Position numbers and translations under genes: made by a program. Below, piece after piece: positions 1 to 7,200 of a stretch of DNA of 15,564 nt. Location of the stretch: positions 1 to 15,564 of the forward strand of contig JAHIOG010000124.1 in assembly GCA_018895675.1 (NCBI GenBank). The letters are read 5' to 3'. The notes beneath the pieces are model-generated. The model made no database searches. It was not told the origin of the DNA and saw only the letters and a list, made by a program, of their open reading frames with translations. Source of the stretch: a bacterium. Lineage in GTDB: Bacteria; Fidelibacterota; UBA2242. The first letter of the stretch is position 1. Each line of letters begins with the position of its first letter.

Positions 1-1023
1 AGGGAACGAGGCATAACGATTAATACAGCGCACGTGGAGTATGAGTCAGTGAATCGTCATTATGCACATGTAGACTGTCCGGGACATGCCGATTACATCA
101 AGAACATGATAACGGGCGCGGCTCAGATGGATGGAGCAATCTTGGTTGTAAGCGCTTTTGATGGTCCGATGCCCCAGACACGCGAGCATGTACTGCTTGC
201 GCGTCAGGTAAATGTGCCGTCGATTGTAGTATTTATGAACAAGACTGATATGGTAGATGATCCGGAGTTGTTAGAGTTGGTAGAGATGGAATTAAGGGAT
301 TTGTTGAACAAATACAATTTTCCCGGTGATGAGATACCGATTATACGCGGCAGCGCATTGGAAGCGTTGAATAATCCGGATGATCCCGGGAAGACCAAAT
401 GCGTTACGGAATTGATTGAAGCGGTTGACGCCTATATTCCGATCCCGGAACGTGATATAGACAAACCGTTCTTAATGCCGGTAGAAGATGTATTTTCGAT
501 TACCGGTCGAGGAACGGTAGGCACCGGCAGAATTGAACGCGGTGTTGTCAAGATTGGTGAAGAAGTTGAATTAATCGGAATGGGTGGTCATAAGAAGACA
601 GTAGTCACCGGCGTAGAGATGTTCCGCAAGATTCTGGATCGCGGTGAAGCCGGAGACAATGTTGGTTTATTGCTACGCGGTATAGATAAAGAGTGGTTAC
701 AGCGCGGGATGGTAGCCTCCAAGCCGGGCAGTATAACGCCCCATACGAAGTTCAAAGGTGAAGTATACGTATTGAAGAAAGAAGAGGGTGGTCGTCATAC
801 TCCGTTCTTCAAGGGTTACCGTCCGCAGTTTTATTTTCGGACAACTGATGTAACCGGTATAGTTGAATTACCGGAAGGAATAGACATGGTAATGCCCGGG
901 GATAATGTCACGGTGACGATAGAATTGATCACGCCGATAGCGATGGAGAGGGAATTACGTTTTGCGATTCGTGAAGGTGGTCGCACGGTCGGCGCTGGCG
1001 TTGTAACGGAAATCTTAGAGTAG
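1..1023 (+). CDS. tuf: Elongation factor Tu, 3' part (5' end outside window)
   Basis: EF-Tu is the GTPase that delivers aminoacyl-tRNA to the ribosomal A site. The reading frame is open from base 1 and begins with RERGITINTAHVEYES, the switch I region, so about 56 N-terminal residues are missing. The G3 motif DCPGH (codons 25-29 of this fragment), the G4 motif NKTD (codons 80-83) and G5 GSAL are present, followed by beta-barrel domains 2 (after PFLMPVEDVFSITGRG) and 3, ending EILE before TAG. This part has 340 residues. The GTG at 34 is an internal valine and not a start. Codon use differs from neighbours: ATA is frequent for Ile and AAG is preferred for Lys. The next gene, rpmG, starts 17 bases downstream. 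The missing 56 residues match exactly what is present at the other end of the window. Identity is certain; which of two tuf copies this is cannot be told. Confidence 0.98.
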   Translation, partial: RERGITINTAHVEYESVNRHYAHVDCPGHADYIKNMITGAAQMDGAILVVSAFDGPMPQTREHVLLARQVNVPSIVVFMNKTDMVDDPELLELVEMELRDLLNKYNFPGDEIPIIRGSALEALNNPDDPGKTKCVTELIEAVDAYIPIPERDIDKPFLMPVEDVFSITGRGTVGTGRIERGVVKIGEEVELIGMGGHKKTVVTGVEMFRKILDRGEAGDNVGLLLRGIDKEWLQRGMVASKPGSITPHTKFKGEVYVLKKEEGGRHTPFFKGYRPQFYFRTTDVTGIVELPEGIDMVMPGDNVTVTIELITPIAMERELRFAIREGGRTVGAGVVTEILE

Positions 1024-1040
1024 TCACAAAGGGTTAAACA

Positions 1041-1190
1041 ATGCGAGAAATTATTACGCTGGAATGTAATATCTGTAAACGTCGCAATTATACGACTGAT
1101 AAGAATAAAAAACTGCATCCCTCGCGCGTAGAGTATAAAAAATACTGTCGTTGGTGTAAGAAACATACCATGCATAAGGAAACCAGATAG
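1041..1190 (+). CDS. rpmG: 50S ribosomal protein L33
   Basis: This is a 49-residue ribosomal protein of the large subunit, located near the E site. It starts MREIITLECNICKRRNY and ends HTMHKETR. Two cysteine pairs, C9/C12 (CNIC) and C36/C39 (CRWC), form the zinc ribbon, so this is the zinc-binding form of L33. Its length is typical of the family (about 50-55 residues). An AAAGGG Shine-Dalgarno-like sequence at 1028-1033 lies 7 bases before the ATG. The gene sits between tuf and tRNA-Trp, a conserved arrangement in many bacteria, and is probably co-transcribed with both. A longer open frame on the opposite strand overlaps this gene and the tRNA but has no recognisable product. Confidence 0.95.
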   Translation: MREIITLECNICKRRNYTTDKNKKLHPSRVEYKKYCRWCKKHTMHKETR

Positions 1191-1200
1191 ATGTCTTTAC

Positions 1201-1273
1201 AGGTGAGTAGCTCAATTGGTAGAGCACTGGTCTCCAAAACCAGGGGTTGCGGGTTCGATTCCTGCCTCACCTG
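1201..1273 (+). tRNA. trnW: tRNA-Trp (anticodon CCA)
   Basis: A full cloverleaf can be folded by eye. The acceptor stem AGGTGAG (1201-1207) pairs with CTCACCT (1266-1272). The D stem is GCTC/GAGC, and the anticodon stem CTGGT/ACCAG encloses loop CTCCAAA with anticodon CCA at 1234-1236. The variable loop is GGGTT, and the T stem GCGGG/CCTGC encloses TTCGATT. The A1:U72 pair and discriminator G73 are the usual bacterial tRNA-Trp identity elements. The 3' CCA is not encoded (G73 is followed by CT), so it must be added by nucleotidyltransferase. The gene lies 10 bases after rpmG and 57 bases before secE, so it is probably cut out of a longer transcript. Confidence 0.97.
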
Positions 1274-1281
1274 CTATGAAA

Positions 1282-1310
1282 TTGGTAATTCACATCTTTC
1301 CAGATATTTT
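1282..1310 (+). promoter_or_regulatory. Possible sigma-70-type promoter before secE
   Basis: TTGGTA at 1282-1287 and TATTTT at 1305-1310 are separated by 17 bases in the spacer between tRNA-Trp and secE. Transcription would start near 1317, just before the secE ribosome-binding site. Both hexamers are imperfect and the spacer is AT-rich anyway, so this is a weak call. The gene cluster may instead be read through from the tuf promoter. Confidence 0.22.
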
Positions 1311-1330
1311 ACAAGATAGGGGAAGTGGAA

Positions 1331-1513
1331 ATGTTTAAAAAGATTCAGAATTTTATTGACGGCGTTGTGTTTGAAATGAAAAAGGTGTCATGGCCGACAT
1401 GGCAGGAGTTAAAGGGATCCACTATTGTGGTTCTGATGCTGTCGCTGATTTTGTCTGTATTTCTTTTTCTCGTTGATTTAATTTTATCTAAACTTGTAAA
1501 TGTAATATTATAG
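1331..1513 (+). CDS. secE: Preprotein translocase subunit SecE
   Basis: SecE is the small membrane subunit that clamps SecY in the SecYEG protein-export channel of the inner membrane. The 60-residue product has an amphipathic N-terminal helix, the conserved family motif MKKVSWPTWQEL at residues 16-27, and one transmembrane helix at about residues 31-54. This is the short one-helix form found in most bacteria, unlike the 127-residue three-helix E. coli protein. I chose the ATG at 1331 because AGGGGA at 1318-1323 lies 7 bases upstream; the in-frame GTG at 1325 would add two residues but leaves almost no room for ribosome binding. The nusG ATG follows 7 bases after the stop, so the two are likely translationally coupled. 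Confidence 0.95.
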   Translation: MFKKIQNFIDGVVFEMKKVSWPTWQELKGSTIVVLMLSLILSVFLFLVDLILSKLVNVIL

Positions 1514-1520
1514 AGTGATC

Positions 1521-2048
1521 ATGGATTGGTACGTTCTTAAGTGTTATTCAGGTAAAGAAAAGAAAGTAAGGGAGACGATTCTTCTGGAGGCGGAACACAC
1601 CGGCATGAAGGAGATGATTCCGGAAGTATTGGTACCTTCGGAAAATATCATGGAGATGCGGGAAGGGAAAAAACGGGTACGTAATAAAGTCTTTTTTCCG
1701 GGTTACGTACTGGTCAATATGAAAATTACAAAAGAATCTCAATATCTTGTTGAAAATATTCCCGGAGTTATGTCGTTTGTCGGAGCGAAAGGAAACCCCC
1801 TTCCTTTAAAACCTGAAGAAATTAAACGGGTAATGGGTGAGGTCGAGAAAAAAGACGGTCGTGAAATCATGGCTACACCCTTCATGATGGGTGATCCGGT
1901 AAAAGTGGTTGATGGTCCGTTTATTGATTTCAGGGGAGTCGTCCAGGAAATCAACGAGGATAAACAAAAATTGAAAGTGACGGTTAGTATTTTTGGCCGT
2001 CCAACACCGGTAGAATTAGACTTTTTACAGGTTGAATTGGAGAAATAG
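1521..2048 (+). CDS. nusG: Transcription termination/antitermination factor NusG
   Basis: NusG binds the RNA polymerase clamp, modulates pausing, and links polymerase to Rho or to ribosomal protein S10. The 175-residue product opens MDWYVLKCYSGKE, the typical start of the NGN domain (about residues 1-110), and contains FFPGYVLV, a hallmark of that domain. The KOW domain begins near residue 124 (GDPVKVVDGPF) and runs to the C-terminus. There is no extra inserted domain of the kind seen in some thermophiles. The ATG at 1521 is preferred over the in-frame GTG at 1515 because the family start aligns with MDWYVL. The Shine-Dalgarno is weak (GAGTGA), which fits coupling to secE. The rplK ATG lies 8 bases after the stop. 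Confidence 0.97.
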   Translation: MDWYVLKCYSGKEKKVRETILLEAEHTGMKEMIPEVLVPSENIMEMREGKKRVRNKVFFPGYVLVNMKITKESQYLVENIPGVMSFVGAKGNPLPLKPEEIKRVMGEVEKKDGREIMATPFMMGDPVKVVDGPFIDFRGVVQEINEDKQKLKVTVSIFGRPTPVELDFLQVELEK

Positions 2049-2056
2049 GTGATATT

Positions 2057-2482
2057 ATGGCAAAAAAGGTTGCGGCGTTAATCAAACTACATATTGAAGC
2101 AGGGAAGGCCAATCCCTCTCCTCCAGTTGGTCCGGCATTGGGTCAGCATGGTGTAAATATCGTTGAATTTTGTAAAGCGTTCAATGCGAGAACTCAGGCT
2201 AAAACGGGATTAATTATCCCGGTCGTAATCACAGTTTTTGCTGACCGGTCTTTCTCATTTATAACCAAAACACCACCGGCGGCAGTACTTCTCAAGAAAG
2301 CAGCAAAATTGGATAAAGCATCAGGCGAACCTAATAAAAGTAAAGTTGGTTCAGTAGATTTGAATCAGGTCAGGGAAATCGCCGAATTAAAAATGCCCGA
2401 TCTGAATGCACACACTGTTGAATGCGCAATGGAAATGATAAAAGGAACGGCCCGCAGCATGGGCATTACGATCAAAGAATAG
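2057..2482 (+). CDS. rplK: 50S ribosomal protein L11
   Basis: L11 forms the GTPase-associated centre with 23S rRNA and takes part in factor binding and the stringent response. At 141 residues it is almost exactly the usual length. The N-terminal domain carries the proline-rich segment PSPPVGPALGQHGVNI (about residues 20-35), the region where thiopeptide-resistance changes arise; it appears wild type. The C-terminal rRNA-binding domain includes the TPPAAVLLKKAA segment and ends MGITIKE. AGGTGAT at 2047-2053 overlaps the nusG stop and acts as the ribosome-binding site. The rplA gene follows after 13 bases. Confidence 0.98.
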   Translation: MAKKVAALIKLHIEAGKANPSPPVGPALGQHGVNIVEFCKAFNARTQAKTGLIIPVVITVFADRSFSFITKTPPAAVLLKKAAKLDKASGEPNKSKVGSVDLNQVREIAELKMPDLNAHTVECAMEMIKGTARSMGITIKE

Positions 2483-2495
2483 AGGATTCAGCTAT

Positions 2496-3188
2496 ATGAA
2501 AGTCTCGAAAAGGGTAGAAAACAATTATAAAAAAGTCGACCAAAACAAAGATTATTCCCTTGAAGAAGCCATTAATCTGTTGAAAACTATCGAGGGGACA
2601 AAATTTGACGAAACCTTTGAAGCCCACGTGAATTTGGGAGTTGATCCAAAGCATGCCGACCAGAATATTCGTGGAACGGTTTCCTATCCACATGGTACCG
2701 GGCGTCAGGTTCGCGTGCTGGTGATGACAAAATCCAAGCAGGAAGAAGCTCAAAAAGCCGGAGCCGACTATGTCGGAGTGGAGGAGTATATCGAAAAAAT
2801 CCAAAAAGGATGGAACGACGTAGATGTAATTATCGCAACTCCGGATACTATGGGACAGGTTGGTAAATTAGGGCGTATTCTAGGACCTAAAGGATTGATG
2901 CCTAACCCGAAAACGGGTACGGTCACGATGGATATTGAAGCCGCAGTAAAAGAGATAAAGGCAGGGCGTATTGAAATCCGTGTTGATAAAAACGGTATTA
3001 TTCACTCGCCGGTCGGTAAAAAATCATTTTCCATCGAGAATCTTGCCGATAATATTAAAACCCTGATTGCGACCCTGATGCGCATGAGACCCCCTGCAGC
3101 TAAAGGAGTTTATTTTAAAAAATTGACCCTTACGACAACAATGGGACCCGGTGTGCGAGTTGATAAAACCACGGTATTGCAACAGTAA
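2496..3188 (+). CDS. rplA: 50S ribosomal protein L1
   Basis: L1 builds the mobile L1 stalk that helps deacylated tRNA leave the E site; in many bacteria it also represses its own operon by binding mRNA. The 230-residue product is close to the E. coli length of 234. The diagnostic loop GPKGLMPNPKTGT sits at residues 130-142. The C-terminal KKLTLTTTMGPGVRVD segment is also typical. AGAGGA at 2481-2486 overlaps the rplK stop and supplies the ribosome-binding site for the ATG at 2496. The 13-base gap leaves no room for a separate L1-binding leader, so any autoregulation would act further upstream or within coding sequence. Confidence 0.98.
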   Translation: MKVSKRVENNYKKVDQNKDYSLEEAINLLKTIEGTKFDETFEAHVNLGVDPKHADQNIRGTVSYPHGTGRQVRVLVMTKSKQEEAQKAGADYVGVEEYIEKIQKGWNDVDVIIATPDTMGQVGKLGRILGPKGLMPNPKTGTVTMDIEAAVKEIKAGRIEIRVDKNGIIHSPVGKKSFSIENLADNIKTLIATLMRMRPPAAKGVYFKKLTLTTTMGPGVRVDKTTVLQQ

Positions 3189-3206
3189 ACGGATTGAGGA
3201 GTTATT

Positions 3207-3725
3207 ATGCCAAGTGAGAGAAATCTGAAGATTGTTGAAGAGGTTACTGATAAATTTGCCAGGGCAAGAGGTATCTATTTTACTAATTACAAAGGGATGA
3301 GTGTTGAGCAGTTTAATGATTTGCGTAGAGAACTTCATTCCGCAAATATTGAATATAGAGTTGTAAAAAAAACTCTGTCCCGAATCGCTGCCCGGCAGGC
3401 AGGATTTGAATCTATTGACACCTTGATGGATGGGCAGATGGGCATTGCCTTAAGTTATGAAGACCCCGTATCTCCGGGGAAAATTATATCCAGGTTTATT
3501 GGAAAGAATAAACTTAAAAACCTGAGTATTACCGGTTGTATTTTTGAAAAAGAATTATATGGCACTGATAAAATCAATACTATTATAGACTTACCGACTC
3601 GCGAAGTACTGTTATCGCAGTTAGTCGGTACATTTGCCGCCCCGATGAGTAAACTTGTTGGTACGTTAAAAGCACAAATGAGTCAGATGGTGGGCGTGCT
3701 GAAGTCACTAAGTGAGAAGAAATAG
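3207..3725 (+). CDS. rplJ: 50S ribosomal protein L10 (stalk base)
   Basis: L10 anchors the L7/L12 dimers to the large subunit. The 172-residue product has the usual N-terminal rRNA-binding domain (residues 1 to about 130, including YFTNYKGMSVEQFNDLRREL) and a long C-terminal helix. That helix contains three copies of an 11-residue unit with LVGT at 139-142, LVGT at 150-153 and MVGV at 161-164. By analogy with known L10 structures each unit should bind one L7/L12 dimer, which predicts three dimers. E. coli L10 has two such segments. GAGGAG lies upstream of the ATG. The gap to rplA is only 18 bases, so no classical L10 leader is visible. Confidence 0.97.
   Translation: MPSERNLKIVEEVTDKFARARGIYFTNYKGMSVEQFNDLRRELHSANIEYRVVKKTLSRIAARQAGFESIDTLMDGQMGIALSYEDPVSPGKIISRFIGKNKLKNLSITGCIFEKELYGTDKINTIIDLPTREVLLSQLVGTFAAPMSKLVGTLKAQMSQMVGVLKSLSEKK
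3612..3713 (+). repeat. Three tandem 11-residue (33-base) units in rplJ
   Basis: Within the L10 C-terminal helix, residues 136-169, the segments LSQLVGTFAAPM, SKLVGTLKAQM and SQMVGVLKSLS repeat with an exact 11-residue period. At DNA level the 33-base units are diverged, so this is a protein-level repeat of the L7/L12-binding site and not a recent duplication. Confidence 0.8.
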
Positions 3726-3760
3726 GAAAACAGTTTGCAGTAAAAGGAGGAAATTAAGAC

Positions 3761-4147
3761 ATGGCAGACATAACAAGGGCAAACGTTATTGCATATCTAG
3801 AAAAAGCCAATATGCTGGAGATTTCTGAACTGATTAAAGAGATCGAAGAAAAGTTTAATGTAACAGCCGCTGCTCCCATTGCCGTAGCTGCTGCAGCACC
3901 AGGCACAGACGCGGACGCACCCATAGAAGAAGAACAAACGGAATTTGATGTTGTTTTGAAAGAGATTGGTTCTCAGAAGATTAATGTTATTAAAGTTGTC
4001 AGAGCTGCTACCAGTCTTGGTCTGAAAGAAGCTAAAGATCTCGTGGACAGTGCTCCGAATCCTGTAAAAGAAGGTGTTTCAAAAGAAGAAGCAAAAAGTC
4101 TGAAAATACAATTAGAAGAAGTTGGCGCTACTGTTGAGATTAAATAG
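3761..4147 (+). CDS. rplL: 50S ribosomal protein L7/L12
   Basis: L7/L12 is the multicopy stalk protein that recruits and activates EF-Tu, EF-G and other translational GTPases. The 128-residue product has an N-terminal dimerisation domain (about 1-33), an alanine-rich hinge (about 34-57, TAAAPIAVAAAAPGTDADAP) and a globular C-terminal domain with the factor-binding helix region LGLKEAKDLVD. The hinge and acidic EEEQTEFD junction are typical. A perfect AGGAGG at 3745-3750 precedes the ATG. It is the strongest ribosome-binding site of the ribosomal protein genes here, which fits the need for several L7/L12 copies per L10. A hairpin-bearing spacer separates it from rpoB. Confidence 0.98.
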   Translation: MADITRANVIAYLEKANMLEISELIKEIEEKFNVTAAAPIAVAAAAPGTDADAPIEEEQTEFDVVLKEIGSQKINVIKVVRAATSLGLKEAKDLVDSAPNPVKEGVSKEEAKSLKIQLEEVGATVEIK

Positions 4148-4203
4148 TCAAGCCAGCCTTGCCACTGTTTTTGAATGACAGCGCTTCTACAAACTGAAAT
4201 AAT

Positions 4204-4223
4204 TATCCCCATCCGTGGGGATA
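4204..4223 (+). terminator. Hairpin between rplL and rpoB (attenuator or processing site candidate)
   Basis: TATCCCCA (4204-4211) and TGGGGATA (4216-4223) form a perfect 8-base-pair stem with a four-base TCCG loop. Only TTT follows instead of a long T run, so a complete stop is unlikely. The position matches the E. coli rplL-rpoB spacer, where a partial terminator and an RNase III cut reduce rpoBC expression relative to the ribosomal proteins. The hairpin is seen directly; its function is inferred. I saw no convincing promoter in the remaining spacer (4148-4249). Confidence 0.55.
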
Positions 4224-4236
4224 TTTAAACGTGAAA

Positions 4237-4243
4237 AGGAGGG
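4237..4243 (+). promoter_or_regulatory. Strong ribosome-binding site fixing the rpoB TTG start
   Basis: AGGAGGG at 4237-4243 lies 6 bases before TTG at 4250. The next in-frame ATG is codon 23, inside the conserved N-terminal region, and the GTG at 4231 is out of frame. This site therefore decides the start. Confidence 0.8.
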
Positions 4244-4249
4244 ATACTC

Positions 4250-7200
4250 TTGAGTAATACTCCCCCTAAATCTACTGTAAGAAAGTCCTTTTCAAAGATC
4301 TCTTCAGTTCAGGAAATGCCAAACCTCTTGGCGGTTCAAGTTGAATCCTTTGCTGAATTTCTGCAACTAGACGTATTGCCAACCGAAAGGAAAAATACAG
4401 GGATTGAATCAGCATTCCATAACGTATTTCCCGTAGAGGACTCTCATGGCAATTATATTTTGGAGTATAAATATTATACTATAGGAGAACCCCGATACTG
4501 TATTAAAGAGTGTTTGGAGCGTGGTGTGAGTTATACCGTTCCTTTAAAAGTTCGCTTGGTTCTGCATATAAGTGAAGAAGGTGGAGAAAAAGGGAATTAT
4601 GCCGCCGGTATTGAACAGGATATTTTCTTCGGAAATGTACCCTATATGACTGAAAAAGGTACATTTATTATAAATGGCTCCGAACGAGTGATCGTCAGTC
4701 AGCTTCAGCGGTCTCCCGGTGTATTCTTTGATGAAGGTATCCACACCAATGGTATGAAAATTTATACAGCCCGTGTGATTCCGTTTCGGGGTTCGTGGGT
4801 GGATTTTGTAATTGATACGCGTGATGTTCTTAGTGCGATAATTGACAGGCGCCGCAAATTTCCTGCTACCATATTATTAAGAGCCTTTGGTTATCCGACG
4901 AACGAAGATATCCTGAAACTATTTGGTATTGGCGAGATGGTCAATATTCAGAGTGCCGCCAAAGATGCCGTTGGGAGAACGCTTGCCGAAAGCATTATAG
5001 ATCCTGAAACCGGTGAAGTAATTCTGGAAGTTAAAGAGATAGTTACGGTTGATAAAGATATTATTAAGAAGTGTAAAGAACATAATGTAGAATCAATACT
5101 TGTTTTTACAACCGATGACGAGATTGAGAAATCAGTTTTCATCAATACATTCCGAAAAGACACCGCTACTTACGACGAAGAAACCGCTTTGTATTTTTTA
5201 TATCGCAGTTTGCGTACCGGCGAACCGCCAAATCTGGAGATAGCTAAAAAGTTTGTAGAACGTCTGTTTTTTAGTCCGAAGAAATATGACCTCGGTCAAG
5301 TCGGCCGCTATCGTATAAATAAAAAGTTTAACCTAAATGTACCTCTGGAAAGCACCGTCCTGACAAAGGACGATATTGTCGAAATCATGAAGCACATTGT
5401 CCAGATGAAGAAAGGAAATCTGGGGCCGGATGATATTGATCATTTAGGGAATAGAAGAGTCAGAACTGTTGGAGAACAGCTGACAAACCAGTTTAACCTT
5501 GCGTTTACGCGTATGGCTCGGACAATTAAAGAACGAATGAATCTTCGGGAATCGGAAAACCTGACTCCTCAGGATCTGATCAATTCAAGAATTGTAACAT
5601 CCGTGATCAATTCATTCTTTGGCACCAGTCAGTTGTCACAGTTCATGGATCAGACCAACCCTCTGGCGGAAATTACACACAAACGTCGTGTTTCAGCATT
5701 AGGTCCCGGTGGTCTTACCAGGGAAAGAGCCGGCTTTGAAGTTCGTGATGTCCACTATACCCATTATGGCAGGCTCTGCCCGATTGAAACTCCTGAAGGT
5801 CCTAATATTGGTCTGATATCATCGCTGGCGACCTATGCCTTTGTCAATCACCTTGGTTTTATTGAAACGCCTTATCGGGTCGTAGACATTAAAAACGGTA
5901 CTGCAACGGTAACTAAAAAAGTTAAGTATTTATCGGCAGATGATGAAGATCGCGCGTTGATTGCACAGGCGAATGCACCGCTGAACGAGAAAAATCATTT
6001 CGAACGGACACGTGTTCGCGCTCGAATCAGAGGCGAGTTTCCGATTGTTGAACCGAAGGACGTCAAATATATGGATGTCTCTCCAAACCAGATCGTATCG
6101 ATTTCCGCGGCTCTGATCCCGTTTCTTGAACATGATGATGCTAACCGTGCATTGATGGGTTCAAATATGCAGCGCCAATCTGTACCGCTGTTAAAACCCG
6201 AGCGACCGATCGTAGGGACCGGTTTGGAAAGAATTGTCGCGAAAGATTCCAAAACAACGGTTGTATCTCCCATCGATGGAGAAGTTGAAGAGGTTTGTGC
6301 TGATTATATTATAATTCGATCACAGTCACAAAATGATTTTCTGTTGGATGTAAGTCTGGAGCGAGTCAAGGTAGAATTAGCTAAATTTCATAGAACCAAC
6401 CAGGATACTTCAATCAATCAAAAACCATTAGTCCGTAAAGGAGATCGGATCAAAAAAGGTGATGTGATCGCGGATGGTTGCGCCTCCGATCAGGGTGAAT
6501 TGGCACTTGGTCGTAATGTACTCATTGCGTTCATGCCCTGGCGCGGATATAACTTTGAGGATGCTATTGTACTCAGCGACAGACTTGTCCGGGATGATGT
6601 TTTTACGTCGGTTCATATAAAGGAATTTGAACTGGAGGTTCGTGACACGAAACGCGGAAATGAAGAATTGACGCAAGAAATACCAAATGTCAGCGAAGAT
6701 ACCACGAAAAATCTGGTTTCCAACGGTATCATCCGGATCGGAGCTGAAGTCAAACCGAATGACATCCTGATTGGTAAAGTTACTCCAAAAGGTGAAACCG
6801 ACCCGACACCGGAAGAAAAACTGCTTCGGGCAATATTCGGAGAGAAAGCCAGTGATGTAAAAGATGCCTCCAAACGAGCCGATTCCGGTATTCGCGGTAT
6901 TGCAGTTGACACCAAATTATTTCAGAGAAAAGGAAAAGCCAGCCGGGCGGACGAAAAACGCCGTATTGAAGAAGAGACTAATAAAAGTATCCAGCTGCAC
7001 CAAGTTCTACGAGATCGCCGCAATTCAATATTAAAGAAACTGATATCTGGTAGAACATCTAATTCTATTAAGGATATCTCCAGATCAAGTACCATCGTTC
7101 GCGCCGGAACGAAATTTTCAGAAAAAATACTCGAGCAACTGGATTTTGATAACCTGAGTTTTGAAGAGGCCTGGACCAAGGATGAAGCAGTCTGTAAAAT

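Noticed and set aside
34..36. GTG as the start of a shortened EF-Tu
   Set aside because: The frame is open from base 1 and encodes conserved EF-Tu switch I residues; the valine at 34 is internal.
1088..1270. Opposite-strand open frame over rpmG and tRNA-Trp
   Set aside because: It is antisense to a tRNA and a recognised gene, has no recognisable motif, and looks like a shadow frame. The same holds for the other antisense frames under rpoB, rpoC and fusA.
1201..1273. tRNA-Trp as an integration site for a mobile element
   Set aside because: No integrase, direct repeat of the tRNA 3' end or foreign genes are present; the flanking gene order is the conserved core order.
1325..1330. GTG start adding two residues to SecE
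   Set aside because: The ribosome-binding site AGGGGA ends 1 base before it, too close; the ATG at 1331 has proper spacing.
2040..2060. An L1-binding leader before rplK
   Set aside because: The nusG-rplK gap is 8 bases, and no mimic of the 23S L1 site was recognised there.
3150..3206. An L10 leader (autoregulatory RNA) before rplJ
   Set aside because: Only 18 bases separate rplA and rplJ and I could not fold the characteristic leader by eye in the end of rplA.
4148..4203. A promoter for rpoB in the spacer (TTGCCA at 4159-4164)
   Set aside because: No acceptable -10 hexamer lies 16-18 bases downstream.
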